64,000 nt of DNA, from contig CAZBJH010000002.1 of assembly GCA_964492185.1 (NCBI GenBank), positions 1-64,000 of the forward strand. The letters are read 5' to 3'. The notes beneath the pieces are model-generated. The model had not been told where the DNA came from and made no database searches. It was given only the letters and a program-made list of their open reading frames with translations. Position numbers and translations under genes: made by a program. Position 1 is the first letter of the stretch. Every line of letters starts with the position of its first letter. Below, in pieces: positions 1 through 9,885 of the stretch. This DNA is from JAFGSZ01 sp964492185. GTDB taxonomy: Bacteria > Bacteroidota > Bacteroidia > Bacteroidales > UBA10428.

Positions 1-416
1 AAAATGTTTACAATATGATTAAACCATGTTTTATTTATGCATCAGGTTTATGGCAGATTAAGCATAAACTGTTTTAAACAGAATACACAATTATTATTCA
101 TTCTTATAAACCATTAGTCTGCTAAAACCAATATTGCAGTTAATATTTGTTTTTATACTCAGCCATATTAAAATCAACAACAAAAAGCTGTATCCAATTG
201 TTACACGAATCATATAATTTTTAAAATTTATTTCATAATTCATGATCCCGTATCAGTAATCATACAAATCTTATACATCTTAAAAACATTCTTATTGAAT
301 ATTTAAAATTCCGAAAGAATGCAATAAATAAGTTGATGGAATTGTTATTAGAAAAATATTGAAACCATTATATTTGACTTGTATTATCCGTACATTTTAA
401 AGACTTATTGAATTCG
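1..416. other. AT-rich leader without a gene
   Basis: I see no convincing coding frame here. The stretch is very AT-rich. A short palindrome at 35-67 (TTATGC ... GCATAA arms around a TCAGGTTTATGG core) resembles part of a dispersed repeat seen elsewhere in the window. The promoter of the following lipoprotein gene presumably lies here, but I could not single out a box with certainty. Confidence 0.5.
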
Positions 417-1586
417 ATGACAAAAACAGGAATACTCTTTATCACGATATTATTATTTTTTATTGCCTGTTCGGAAAAGAATGAAAATTTTGTAGTGAAA
501 GGCACATTAGAAAATGCAGGTAAGGAAACATTGTTCCTTGAAAGGCTCGGAACAAAAAAGACACGGGTAATTGATTCCGTTTCCCTTTCGGGAGAAGGAG
601 ATTTTAAACTTGCCGGGGTTACCGAAACACCAGGGTTTTTTGTTTTAAGGATGAATGATAGTGAGTATATAAACCTTATCATTCATCCAAAAGATCATAT
701 ATCTATCACTGCCAATGCCAGGAATTTTGAAAATGATTACTATGTAAAAGGCAGTCATGATTCAAAACTGGTAAAACAGCTTATTGAAAGACATAATAAT
801 ATACTTGAAAGGATCACTGACCTGAGTTATGAATATGAAACAGCTAAAAGTTCCCCTGACACTTTTATGGAGACAAAAGCACGGACTGACAGCATATACG
901 ATGATCTGGTCAGGGAATACAAAAATTACACTGTTGATTTTATTCGCTCAAATCCGCGGTCACTTGCCTCTTTAATGGCATTATATCAGCAGTTAGGTCG
1001 CAATACAGCATTATTCGACCCTATTGAAGATTTCGGTATTTTCAACTTTGTAGATTCAAATCTTACGCGGTTGTATCCTCATTCTGAATCTGTGAAAAAT
1101 TTAAACCACAAAATGGTGAAAATAGCAGAACAAAAGAAATTTATTGAAAAAGAAAATGTTATGCTTGCAATGGGGACCAAAGCACCTGAAATATCGCTTC
1201 CGGACACCGGCGGAGATACTATTCTTCTGTCCGATTACAGGGGCAATATTGTATTACTTGATTTCTGGGCTTCATGGTGCAAACCCTGCAGAGAAAACAA
1301 TGACCATCTGGTAAAGTTATACAATACATACCGTAACCGGCCGTTTGAGATATTTCAGGTTTCACTCGACCAGTCCGAGGAAGCCTGGGAAAAAGCCATA
1401 CAGGAGGATAATCTTGACTGGATAAATGTCAGTGATCTGAAATACTGGAAATCGGTAGTCGTGCCCTTGTATAATCTTCGTACCTTGCCTGCTAATTATT
1501 TACTGGATAAAAATGGTCGTATTATAGCAAAAAATCTTTATGGAGATGAACTTGATAAAAAACTTCAGGAAACAATTAACCAATAA
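417..1586 (+). CDS. TlpA-like thioredoxin-fold lipoprotein (DUF4369-type N-terminus)
   Basis: Predicted envelope thiol-disulfide oxidoreductase of 389 residues. The N-terminus is a lipoprotein signal ending in FIAC, so the mature protein should be lipid-anchored at the Cys. A beta-rich N-terminal part resembles the DUF4369 domain usual in Bacteroidota TlpA-like proteins. The C-terminal third is an AhpC/TlpA thioredoxin domain with an intact WCKPC active site (Cys288 and Cys291). I chose ATG 417 over the TTG at 408 because it gives a compact signal peptide. The next gene overlaps its 3' end by 47 bp and encodes a paralogue, so the two are probably co-transcribed. Substrate is unknown; cytochrome maturation or general disulfide reduction are the family's usual roles. 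Confidence 0.85.
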   Translation: MTKTGILFITILLFFIACSEKNENFVVKGTLENAGKETLFLERLGTKKTRVIDSVSLSGEGDFKLAGVTETPGFFVLRMNDSEYINLIIHPKDHISITANARNFENDYYVKGSHDSKLVKQLIERHNNILERITDLSYEYETAKSSPDTFMETKARTDSIYDDLVREYKNYTVDFIRSNPRSLASLMALYQQLGRNTALFDPIEDFGIFNFVDSNLTRLYPHSESVKNLNHKMVKIAEQKKFIEKENVMLAMGTKAPEISLPDTGGDTILLSDYRGNIVLLDFWASWCKPCRENNDHLVKLYNTYRNRPFEIFQVSLDQSEEAWEKAIQEDNLDWINVSDLKYWKSVVVPLYNLRTLPANYLLDKNGRIIAKNLYGDELDKKLQETINQ

Positions 1587-2745
1587 AGTAATCCCACATT
1601 CGCTGATCATTTTATTATTGCTTGTTTCCTGCAATAACAAAAAAAATACAGCGACCATCAGGGGTAACATCAGAAACACCGGTCATGATGTAATTTATAT
1701 TGATAATGTAGATCTCTATGAAACCAGTCCACTGGATACAATCAAGATCCGTAGTAACGGAAAATTCAGGATCAGGATAAAAACCGGAGAACCCGGCTTT
1801 TATCAGCTGCGGTTACCGGATAATCATGCCGTTAATCTTCTGGTGCAGCCCGGAGAAGAAATAAGCTTTACTGCAGATGGTAAAAAATTATTATATTCAG
1901 CATCAGTATCCGGTTCTCCCGGATCACGCCAGATAATTCAACTCAATAAAAACCTGGCAAAAACAGTGCACCGGCTTGACTCGATCAGAGAGCGCTATGC
2001 CGGACTATCTGCTTCACCCGGGACAGATCACCCGCGGCATTCTCTTTCGCTGGCATACGACAGCACCTTTAACAGCCATTATAAATATTCCGTTGCTTTT
2101 GTATTGTACAATTACAATTCACTGGCAAGTATCATGGCCCTGTTCCAAAAAACCTCATCCGACGAATACGTGTTTAACAAAGTCCGTGATCTTCAATATT
2201 TTAAGATCGTTGCCGATTCATTATCAAAACTTTATCCTGATCTGCACTATGTGAAAGCCTTAAAAGAAAACTACAAGCGACTTTACGGTCAATATCAGAC
2301 ACAACGGATCATGAGTATGTCGAAAGATATAACTTATACAGTTCCTGATATTGCCTTACCTTCAATTACGGGAGATACAATACGACTTTCAGACCTTAAG
2401 GGAAAATATGTGTTATTAAGCTTCTGGGCCAGCTGGAATGAGAAAAGCATAAGCAACAACCTCAAAATGAAGCCCGTATATGAAAAATTCAGAAAAAAGG
2501 GTTTTGAAATATACCAGGTATCTTTTGATAAATCATATGAAAGCTGGGAAAGATCCATCCGTTACGATGAACTTCCCTGGATACACGTATGCGATACCAG
2601 TTTTCCTGCCTCCAGGATAGCTTCAACATATAATATCCGCCATTTGCCGGCTAATTTTCTGATCAGTAAAGATTACGAAGAAGTACTGGCAAAAAATATT
2701 TCTCCTGATCGGCTGCAAACCCGGTTGTCTGAATTACTTAATTAA
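1540..2745 (+). CDS. TlpA-like lipoprotein lacking the CXXC active site
   Basis: Paralogue of the preceding gene, 401 residues, with a lipoprotein signal (LLLLVSC) and the same two-part layout. Where the first paralogue has WCKPC, this one reads WNEKS: Asn300 and Ser303 replace both catalytic cysteines, while the surrounding FWASW strand is kept. It therefore should not catalyse thiol exchange and may be a structural or binding partner. The start at 1540 overlaps the upstream gene by 47 bp; ATG 1546 is an equally possible start two codons later. The frame is otherwise intact, so this is a diverged gene and not a decayed one. Confidence 0.8.
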   Translation: MEMNLIKNFRKQLTNKVIPHSLIILLLLVSCNNKKNTATIRGNIRNTGHDVIYIDNVDLYETSPLDTIKIRSNGKFRIRIKTGEPGFYQLRLPDNHAVNLLVQPGEEISFTADGKKLLYSASVSGSPGSRQIIQLNKNLAKTVHRLDSIRERYAGLSASPGTDHPRHSLSLAYDSTFNSHYKYSVAFVLYNYNSLASIMALFQKTSSDEYVFNKVRDLQYFKIVADSLSKLYPDLHYVKALKENYKRLYGQYQTQRIMSMSKDITYTVPDIALPSITGDTIRLSDLKGKYVLLSFWASWNEKSISNNLKMKPVYEKFRKKGFEIYQVSFDKSYESWERSIRYDELPWIHVCDTSFPASRIASTYNIRHLPANFLISKDYEEVLAKNISPDRLQTRLSELLN

Positions 2746-2759
2746 TTAAACCCACCGCT

Positions 2760-3554
2760 TTGACCAAAAAAAACAAGATCTACTTTATTTCGGATGTTCA
2801 TCTTGGATTGCATCCCCGCGAAAAAAGTTTACAGCGCGAGCAATTACTGGTCAAATGGCTGGATGAAATAAAACCACGTGCTGCTGAAATTTACCTTCTT
2901 GGAGATATTTTCGATTTCTGGCATGAATATAAACGAGTTGTTCCGAGAGGATTTACAAGGTTTCTTGGGAAGCTGGCTGAACTGTCCGATAACGGTACCA
3001 GGGTGTTTTTTTTCACGGGAAACCATGATGTATGGGTTTATGACTATTTGCCTCGGGAAACCGGATTAACTCTTTATCGCAAACCCGTCATCAAAAACCT
3101 GAACGGATATAAGTTCTTTCTTGCACATGGCGACGGCCTTGGCCCGGGAGATAAGGCTTACAAAATTCTGAAAGGTATTTTTACGAACAGGATCCTTCAA
3201 TGGCTTTTTGCCCGCCTGCATCCCAATTTTGCACTTGCCCTTGGCCTGAAGTGGTCAAAAAACAGCCGGTACGCCAAAGGAATTATTGCTGAGCCCTATA
3301 GGGGTGATGATAAGGAATACCAGGTTCTGTTTGCCCTAAATACAATTTGTAATGAACAAATTGATTTTTTTATTTTCGGACACAGGCATATTGCTTTTGA
3401 TATCATGATCAGTGATAAAAGCAGAATAATCAACCTTGGCGACTGGATCAACAATTATACTTACGGCGTGCTGGATGGCAAAAATTTTGAATTACGTTCT
3501 TATTTTCCCGAAAACGAAAAAAACATCCTCAGAAAATCCATCCACCCTTATTAG
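2760..3554 (+). CDS. lpxH: UDP-2,3-diacylglucosamine diphosphatase
   Basis: Calcineurin-like metallophosphoesterase of 264 residues that hydrolyses UDP-2,3-diacylglucosamine to lipid X in lipid A synthesis, peripheral to the inner membrane. The metal-binding motifs appear in order: SDVHLG (Asp12, His14), GDIFDFW, GNHD, AHGDG and GHRH. The DFWHEY stretch after the second motif is typical of LpxH and its Bacteroidota homologues. The start is TTG at 2760, placing the first motif at the usual distance from the N-terminus; it lies 14 bp after the previous stop, so co-transcription with the TlpA pair is plausible. Confidence 0.85.
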   Translation: MTKKNKIYFISDVHLGLHPREKSLQREQLLVKWLDEIKPRAAEIYLLGDIFDFWHEYKRVVPRGFTRFLGKLAELSDNGTRVFFFTGNHDVWVYDYLPRETGLTLYRKPVIKNLNGYKFFLAHGDGLGPGDKAYKILKGIFTNRILQWLFARLHPNFALALGLKWSKNSRYAKGIIAEPYRGDDKEYQVLFALNTICNEQIDFFIFGHRHIAFDIMISDKSRIINLGDWINNYTYGVLDGKNFELRSYFPENEKNILRKSIHPY

Positions 3555-3654
3555 CAGTCTATCCACCAGGGACAACAGGTTTCAAACCCCTTTATCAAAG
3601 AAAGCAGGTTTCCGGTCCGCTAAACCCTCCAGCGGAGACAATCCCTCACTCTGT

Positions 3655-4458
3655 TTATCTGGTCATGCATGTATCTACAAATGCCCGTATAATATCAAGT
3701 GCCTGTGGCATCTCTTCAATAAAACCCATATGCCCTGAATTATGTAATACTGCCATCGCTCCTGATCCGCTTAACGACACTTTTGCCCGTACATCCTGAA
3801 ATGGGATATAGTTATCCTTCTGTCCCAACACCCATATGAACGGTAATTCTGATGAACGTATCAATGCCGAACGATCCGGTCTTTTTTTCATTCCTTCAAG
3901 CATGGCAACAATCCCCTGCTCATCAGTATTTCGGGCAATCCCAAGTGCATAGTCAACTTCGGCCTTCATTTTTTCGAGATTATCATCCGCAAAAGCCTTG
4001 GGTATGTTTGCCGAGAAAATAATATCTTTCTTTCCTTCCCTCACCAGGGCAATCTCACGATCACGATTTTGCCTTTTCTCTTCCGTATCGGCAAAGGGTG
4101 TTGAATGAAACAAAGAAAAACCGGCCAGCCTCTGAGGAAACATCTCAGCAAAAGCCAGTGTTACATAACCTCCCAGTGAATGCCCTATAAGAGCACACTG
4201 TTCAATTTGCAGTTCAGTAAGCAAAAAATCAATGCTTTCAGCCAGCATTTCCATGGTATGTACACCGGACAGCAGACCTGAGCCTCCATGACCGGGCAGG
4301 TCAGGCCGAATAACCCTGTGTTCCTTTCCCAGCTCTACGGCTATTTTGTCCCAGATATGCAGGGATTCCAAATAACCATGAACAAGTACAAGCGGCATAC
4401 CTTCCCCGTGTTCGGCAAACTGCAATTTCCCATTTTTATAAGGTATTGATTCTATCAT
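3655..4458 (-). CDS. alpha/beta hydrolase
   Basis: Cytoplasmic alpha/beta-hydrolase fold protein of 267 residues with no signal peptide. The oxyanion HGYLES strand, nucleophile elbow GHSLGG (Ser94), acid Asp215 in GQKDNY and His243 in SGHMGF complete a catalytic triad. The PDLPGHGGS motif is typical of the broad hydrolase/lipase/BioH-like group. It runs convergently to lpxH and divergently from sdhC. The substrate cannot be told from sequence. Confidence 0.85.
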   Translation of the reverse strand: MIESIPYKNGKLQFAEHGEGMPLVLVHGYLESLHIWDKIAVELGKEHRVIRPDLPGHGGSGLLSGVHTMEMLAESIDFLLTELQIEQCALIGHSLGGYVTLAFAEMFPQRLAGFSLFHSTPFADTEEKRQNRDREIALVREGKKDIIFSANIPKAFADDNLEKMKAEVDYALGIARNTDEQGIVAMLEGMKKRPDRSALIRSSELPFIWVLGQKDNYIPFQDVRAKVSLSGSGAMAVLHNSGHMGFIEEMPQALDIIRAFVDTCMTR

Positions 4459-4661
4459 GATTTATACAGTTAATGATCAGTAAAAATCCATCAGAATATC
4501 CCGGACTCTTTTCTTTACGAATAAAAATTAATTTTGTTTACTATATTTACTTCATAAGCTACCCTGTTAAAGTTTATGTTCAAAATTATCATTAACATGT
4601 GTTTTTCACGCGTCAGGTTTGGGACAGGTGCATTTTAATCAACATACTCAATTAATCTGAA

Positions 4662-5330
4662 ATGAGCAGTATTTTTAATTCTTCAATTGGCAGGAAACTC
4701 ATGATGTCGATAATGGGACTTTTCCTCATCCTGTTTTTAATTGTTCATCTCGGCATTAATCTGCTGGTTTTATTTGATTCACCAAGGGCATTTAATATTG
4801 CCGCGGACTTTATGACGACAAACCTTGTTATTAAGGTGTTTGAACTTATTCTGTTCGGCTCTTTATTACTACATATTATATATGGTGTGATCCTTCAGAT
4901 CCACAACTGGATTGCCCGTCCTGAAAGATATAAAAAGACCAATCATTCCCAGACTTCCTTCTTTTCAAAATATATGTTCCATACAGCAGTTATCATCTTT
5001 GTTTTTCTGTTTATACACCTTCTGGATTTTTATTTCAAATCCAAATTTTTTGAACCGCTCAATGATGTTGTTTATAATGATAAAACCTATTACGATATGG
5101 CCGGCCTTGTAATTGAAAAATTTAAGATTCCCGGATTTGTGATCGGTTATATCCTATCATTCCTTTTCCTTGGATTTCACCTGTTACATGGTTTTCAATC
5201 GGCTTTTCAGACACTTGGAATCAATCATAAAGTATATTCACCGATAATTAAAAAAACCGGTATAATATATACATGGGTGATCACGATCGGGTTTACATTC
5301 ATCCCTGTTTATGTATATTTCTTTAAATAA
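4662..5330 (+). CDS. sdhC: succinate dehydrogenase cytochrome b subunit (b558 family)
   Basis: Membrane anchor and di-heme cytochrome b of the succinate:quinone oxidoreductase/fumarate reductase, 222 residues with about five membrane helices. The opening SSIGRKLMMSIMGLFLILFL is characteristic of the Bacteroidota b558-type subunit. Candidate heme ligands are the histidines in IVHLG, LLHIIYG, FIHLLD and HLLHG. It starts the sdhC-sdhA-sdhB operon, with sdhA 21 bp downstream. Confidence 0.92.
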   Translation: MSSIFNSSIGRKLMMSIMGLFLILFLIVHLGINLLVLFDSPRAFNIAADFMTTNLVIKVFELILFGSLLLHIIYGVILQIHNWIARPERYKKTNHSQTSFFSKYMFHTAVIIFVFLFIHLLDFYFKSKFFEPLNDVVYNDKTYYDMAGLVIEKFKIPGFVIGYILSFLFLGFHLLHGFQSAFQTLGINHKVYSPIIKKTGIIYTWVITIGFTFIPVYVYFFK

Positions 5331-5351
5331 TATTCTGAAACACGATCTGAT

Positions 5352-7292
5352 ATGACGAATCTCAACTCCAAAATTCCGGAAGGACCGCTGGCTGAAAAAT
5401 GGGCCATCTATAAATCAGGGCAAAAGCTGGTTAATCCTTCCAATAAAAGAAAACTCGATATTATTGTTGTGGGTACCGGACTGGCCGGTGCTTCGGCAGC
5501 AGCAAGCCTGGGGGAACTGGGATTCAATGTCAAAGCTTTTTGTTACCAGGACAGCCCGCGCCGTGCACATAGCATAGCCGCACAAGGCGGAATTAATGCC
5601 GCGAAAAACTACCAGAACGATGGTGACAGTGTTTACCGCCTGTTCTATGATACAATAAAAGGAGGGGATTACAGGTCAAGAGAAGCGAATGTATATCGTC
5701 TGGCTGAAGTAAGTAATTCCATCATTGACCAATGCGTGGCACAGGGAGTCCCCTTTGCGCGCGAATACGGCGGGTTGCTCGATAACCGCAGTTTTGGCGG
5801 CGCACAGGTATCCCGCACTTTTTATGCACGAGGGCAAACAGGTCAGCAGTTATTGCTCGGGTCCTACGGGGCACTCAGCAGGCAAATTAACAAGGGAAGC
5901 GTACAACTTTATACCAGGCATGAAATGCTGGACCTGGTATTAATTAACGGAAAAGCCAGGGGAATAATTACCCGTGACCTTGTAACGGGTGAACTGGAGC
6001 GGCACTCTGCCCATTCGGTCGTTCTTGCATCGGGAGGATATGGCAATGCCTTTTTCCTGTCCACTAATGCAATGGGATCAAACGGAAGTGCAATATGGCA
6101 GGCATATAAAAAAGGTGCATATTTTGCCAATCCGGCTTTTGTCCAGATACATCCCACATGCATACCTGCTCATGGCGATTACCAGTCGAAGTTGACACTT
6201 ATGAGCGAAAGCCTGCGAAATGACGGACGAATATGGGTTCCTGCAAAAAAAGAAGATGCAAGGGCTATCCGGGAAGGAAAATTAAAGCCGGCAGATATTC
6301 CTGAAGAAGACCGTGACTATTATCTTGAAAGACGCTATCCTGCATTTGGCAATCTTACACCCAGGGATGTCGCTTCCCGTGCTGCCAAAGAAAGGTGCGA
6401 CAAGGGATATGGAATTGGCACGGGATTAGCTGTTTATCTTGACTTTGCTGATGCTGTCAAACGGATGGGTAAGGATACTGTTGAACAACGATACGGCAAT
6501 CTGTTTCAAATGTACCGGAAGATCACCGATGACAATCCCTACGAAACACCTATGATGATCTATCCTGCTATACATTATACCATGGGTGGATTATGGGTGG
6601 ATTATGAATTAATGACCACGATACCCGGTTTGTTTTCAATAGGTGAAGCCAATTTCTCCGATCACGGTGCCAACAGGCTGGGTGCATCAGCACTGATGCA
6701 GGGTTTGGCTGACGGATATTTTATACTTCCTTATACCATTCAAAACTACCTTGCAGATGAAATTCTGACTCCCCGGATAAATACCGACAGGCCTGAATTT
6801 GAAGAAGCAGAACAAAATATAAGTGACAGAACAGAACGGCTTATGAATATTAACGGAAAACAAACCATAGACGCTGTTCATAAAAAATTTGGATTGAAAC
6901 TATGGGATCTCGTCGGTATGTCAAGAAATGCCAAAGGTTTGGAACAATCATTAACAGATTTTAAAGCACTTAAGGAGGAATTCTGGGATGACATTCGCAT
7001 CCCCGGAGACAGGAATGATATGAATCCCGAACTTGAGAAAGCCGGACGCGTGGCTGATTTTATCGAAACAGGCGAATTAATGGCCCTTGATGCCCTTCAA
7101 CGTGAAGAATCATGCGGAGGTCATTTCAGGGAAGAATACCAGACAGAAGATGGAGAGGCATTACGGAATGACGAAGAATACATGTATGTGTCGGCATGGG
7201 AATACAAAGGAAAGGACAAATCTCCCGTCCTGCATAAGGAGAACCTGAAATATGAGAATATTAAGGTACAAACCCGGGATTATAAGTCGTGA
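5352..7292 (+). CDS. sdhA: succinate dehydrogenase/fumarate reductase flavoprotein subunit
   Basis: FAD-containing catalytic subunit, 646 residues, interconverting succinate and fumarate. The dinucleotide-binding motif VVGTGLAGASAAA is near residues 39-51, and His73 in AHSIAAQGG is the expected covalent FAD attachment. The substrate-site segments HPTCIPAHG and the C-terminal GANRLGASALMQGL are present. Length and order (C-A-B, no separate D subunit) match the Bacteroidota enzyme, which often works as fumarate reductase in anaerobes; direction cannot be decided here. Confidence 0.95.
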   Translation: MTNLNSKIPEGPLAEKWAIYKSGQKLVNPSNKRKLDIIVVGTGLAGASAAASLGELGFNVKAFCYQDSPRRAHSIAAQGGINAAKNYQNDGDSVYRLFYDTIKGGDYRSREANVYRLAEVSNSIIDQCVAQGVPFAREYGGLLDNRSFGGAQVSRTFYARGQTGQQLLLGSYGALSRQINKGSVQLYTRHEMLDLVLINGKARGIITRDLVTGELERHSAHSVVLASGGYGNAFFLSTNAMGSNGSAIWQAYKKGAYFANPAFVQIHPTCIPAHGDYQSKLTLMSESLRNDGRIWVPAKKEDARAIREGKLKPADIPEEDRDYYLERRYPAFGNLTPRDVASRAAKERCDKGYGIGTGLAVYLDFADAVKRMGKDTVEQRYGNLFQMYRKITDDNPYETPMMIYPAIHYTMGGLWVDYELMTTIPGLFSIGEANFSDHGANRLGASALMQGLADGYFILPYTIQNYLADEILTPRINTDRPEFEEAEQNISDRTERLMNINGKQTIDAVHKKFGLKLWDLVGMSRNAKGLEQSLTDFKALKEEFWDDIRIPGDRNDMNPELEKAGRVADFIETGELMALDALQREESCGGHFREEYQTEDGEALRNDEEYMYVSAWEYKGKDKSPVLHKENLKYENIKVQTRDYKS

Positions 7293-7344
7293 ACTGTTAT
7301 CCTGATTTATAATGAATACATATCAATTATAATACATTAGATAT

Positions 7345-8085
7345 ATGGACTTTACCTTAATAATATGGAGGCAGAAAAATGCCGCTGCAAAAGGTGGTTT
7401 TGTAACATATAAGATCACAGGTATATCTCCCGAAGCCTCATTTCTGGAAATGCTCGATATCCTTAACCAGCAGCTGATCGATAAGTTTGATGTTCCTGTT
7501 TGTTTTGAACATGACTGCCGCGAGGGAATATGCGGCGCCTGCGGTCTATATATCAATGGACGTCCTCACGGGCCTGATAAAGCCGTTACCACCTGCCAGC
7601 TACACATGCGCAAATTCAAAGACGGGGATACCATTGTGATAGAACCCTGGCGGGCCCGGCCTTTTCCTGTAATTAAAGACCTGGTGGTAGACCGGAGTGC
7701 TTTTGATAAGATCATTGAAGCCGGCGGATATATCTCAATCAACACGGGTGGTGTTCCCGATGCCAATGCTATACCAATATCAAGGAAGAATTCGGATATT
7801 GCAATGGATGCTGCTGCCTGTATAGGTTGCGGAGCATGTGTTGCTGCCTGCAAAAATGCTTCGGCAATGCTGTTCGTCGCAGCCAAAGTGTCACAATTTG
7901 CCGTCTTACCTCAGGGCATGATAGAAGCAAAAGAACGTGCAAAAAAAATGGTAGCTGAAATGGATGAAATGGGATTCGGTAACTGCACAAATACCGGGGC
8001 TTGCGAAGCAGAATGCCCCAAGCAGATATCCCTGAGTCATATCGCGCGGCTTAACCGGGAATTCTACGCGTCAAAAATAGGATAG
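7345..8085 (+). CDS. sdhB: succinate dehydrogenase/fumarate reductase iron-sulfur subunit
   Basis: Electron-transfer subunit of 246 residues linking the flavoprotein to the heme anchor. Cysteine motifs for the [2Fe-2S] centre (CREGICGACG, then VTTC) and for the [4Fe-4S]/[3Fe-4S] centres (CIGCGACVAAC, then GACEAECPK) are all in place. ATG 7345 lies 52 bp after sdhA and closes the operon. Confidence 0.94.
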   Translation: MDFTLIIWRQKNAAAKGGFVTYKITGISPEASFLEMLDILNQQLIDKFDVPVCFEHDCREGICGACGLYINGRPHGPDKAVTTCQLHMRKFKDGDTIVIEPWRARPFPVIKDLVVDRSAFDKIIEAGGYISINTGGVPDANAIPISRKNSDIAMDAAACIGCGACVAACKNASAMLFVAAKVSQFAVLPQGMIEAKERAKKMVAEMDEMGFGNCTNTGACEAECPKQISLSHIARLNREFYASKIG

Positions 8086-8195
8086 ATCCGATTAAATTTT
8101 AGAATACGGGTTACCTCCATAAACCGGCCTGTCTTTAAAATATCAAAAAACCTTCCCTGAATTCCAACACAATTTTTCCCATCCCTGCCTCATCA

Positions 8196-8320
8196 CTGCC
8201 GCAAGTCTCTTCAAACCCTCATCTCTGCCGCAAGTCTGTTCAAACCCAATCCTGCCGCAAGTCTGTTCAAACCCAATCCTGCCGCAAGTCTGTTCAAACC
8301 CAATCCTGCCGCAAGTCTGT
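8196..8320. repeat. 27-bp tandem repeat
   Basis: Five starts of the CTGCCGCAAG core occur at 8196, 8225, 8252, 8279 and 8306, so the period is 29 bp once and then exactly 27 bp. The middle units are nearly identical, with a GTCTGTTCAAACCCAAT remainder. It lies in the 402-bp space 8086-8487 after sdhB, which holds no gene. The 27-bp period creates an artificial repeating frame on the minus strand. Confidence 0.9.
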
Positions 8321-8433
8321 GACTTGTGGCTTTCAGCTTTAAACTCTTTCGGCTTATCCTACCAAATAACGAATATCGATTACCTTTTAAGACCCACCCC
8401 TGCCCCTCCCGGGAGGGGATTAGCTTTTCCACA

Positions 8434-8462
8434 GCTTCCGGCTTCCGGCTTCCGGCTTCCGG
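8434..8462. repeat. GCTTCCG heptamer microsatellite
   Basis: About four units of the 7-bp word GCTTCCG stand in a row just after a CTCCCGGGAG palindrome. The same word recurs in a variant form at 13104-13147. Both tracts are intergenic. Confidence 0.85.
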
Positions 8463-8487
8463 ATTTTTATTGCTTTCGGCTTTCTTA

Positions 8488-9885
8488 TTATAAGTTTCCG
8501 GCTGACTGATCTTCAATTTCCATGATCGTTTTTGGGATGGGTTTACCCAATACACGATTTCCTTTATCAGTGACCAGGATATTATCCTCGATCCTCACTC
8601 CCCCGGCTTTCATGTATTTGTCTACAACATTATAATCAATAAAATCGGTAAATTTTTTATCTGCTCTCCATTGTTCAATTAAAGCGGGAATAAAATATAT
8701 TCCCGGTTCAGCGGTGACCACATGCCCGGGTTGGAGCACCTTGCCAAACCGCAGGCTGGCCAGCCCGAACTGCCTGCCGCGACGATTTTTTTCATCATAT
8801 CCCACATTATCCTCTCCAAGATTTTCCATATCATGAACATCAAGTCCCATAAGATGCCCGAGTCCGTGAGGAAAAAACAATGCATGAGCTCCTTCTGTTA
8901 CCGCATCTTCGACATCACCTTTCATCAGCCCCAGTTGTTTTAACCCCCGTGCAATGACCAGGGATGCCTCCCTGTGAACAATCCTGTAACTTACGCCGGG
9001 CTGAACTGATCTTATTGCATCCAGCTGGGCATCCAGAACAATGGTATAAAGGTCTTTCTGCATATCAGTAAACACTCCGTCAACCGGAAAAGTACGTGTT
9101 ATATCGGTAGCATAATGCAAAGGGCTTTCGGCTCCGGCATCAATAAGCAGCCATTGTCCTTTTTCCAATTTGTTATTATAATTATGATTGTGCAATATTT
9201 CTCCATGAACCGAACATATTACAGGATAAGCGATCATGCAATCGTGTTGCATTACTATGCCCTTCACGGCACCTGAAATCTGATACTCATAAGCTCCTTC
9301 AACGGCCATTTTCATTGCCGTAACATGCATCTCATACGTTATATTGTTCAATGCATACTCCATTTCGTCAATTTCTTCCAATGACTTTAATGAACGCTGC
9401 CCGGCCACGCGGCTTATCAACTCAAGCGAAACATTACTGTCCACTTCCTGGTATTTTAATTCAAGCAGATAAGCAATTTCTCTTTTATTTAATTCGTGAT
9501 ACTGAGGCAGATAATGTATTTTTACCGATTTTCCCGATAATTTACGCATATCTGTTGTCAGCCTTTCAAAAGGCTTGCTTATAAGAATTCCCACATCATT
9601 GCACATATCCTTCAGGCTTTTTTGTTCACCCATCCAGATAATATCCTCAATTCCCCTTTCGTCGCCGTAAATGATCTCTTCATCTTTGTCAATATCAATA
9701 ACACCTGCCAGCCCCGGCCTGTCAATCCCAAAATAATATAAAAAGCTGCTATCCTGCCTGAAATCATACGTGTTACCAGTATAATTCATTGGGATTTCAT
9801 GATTACCGGGGAAAAACAATACCCCTTCACTAAATTTTTCTTTCAGCCTTCTACGCCGTTCTTTGTAAATTGAAGCATTAAACAT
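8488..9885 (-). CDS. aminopeptidase P family protein (Xaa-Pro aminopeptidase)
   Basis: Cytosolic metallopeptidase of the M24 'pita-bread' fold, 465 residues from the ATG at 9885. An aminopeptidase P N-terminal domain (SSFLYYFGID, GERGIED) precedes the catalytic domain, where the metal ligands are visible: Asp in LLIDAGAES and ATDITRTF, His in HGLGHLMGLDVHD, Glu in TAEPGIYF and RIEDNILV. The frame stays open 78 codons further upstream to 10119, but that part overlaps the divergent gene and is poor coding sequence. The product removes N-terminal residues before proline. Confidence 0.9.
   Translation of the reverse strand: MFNASIYKERRRRLKEKFSEGVLFFPGNHEIPMNYTGNTYDFRQDSSFLYYFGIDRPGLAGVIDIDKDEEIIYGDERGIEDIIWMGEQKSLKDMCNDVGILISKPFERLTTDMRKLSGKSVKIHYLPQYHELNKREIAYLLELKYQEVDSNVSLELISRVAGQRSLKSLEEIDEMEYALNNITYEMHVTAMKMAVEGAYEYQISGAVKGIVMQHDCMIAYPVICSVHGEILHNHNYNNKLEKGQWLLIDAGAESPLHYATDITRTFPVDGVFTDMQKDLYTIVLDAQLDAIRSVQPGVSYRIVHREASLVIARGLKQLGLMKGDVEDAVTEGAHALFFPHGLGHLMGLDVHDMENLGEDNVGYDEKNRRGRQFGLASLRFGKVLQPGHVVTAEPGIYFIPALIEQWRADKKFTDFIDYNVVDKYMKAGGVRIEDNILVTDKGNRVLGKPIPKTIMEIEDQSAGNL

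Noticed and set aside
3436..3738. 100-codon plus-strand frame over the lpxH 3' end
   Set aside because: Overlaps both lpxH and the convergent hydrolase gene in other frames, with no supporting motif.
8196..8320. Possible CRISPR array
   Set aside because: Units are head to tail without spacers, and no cas genes are present.
8211..8555. Minus-strand frame of 114 codons with an NRLAAGLGL repeat
   Set aside because: The protein repeat is only the 27-bp DNA repeat read in frame; it overlaps the aminopeptidase gene's 3' end and has no other coding features.
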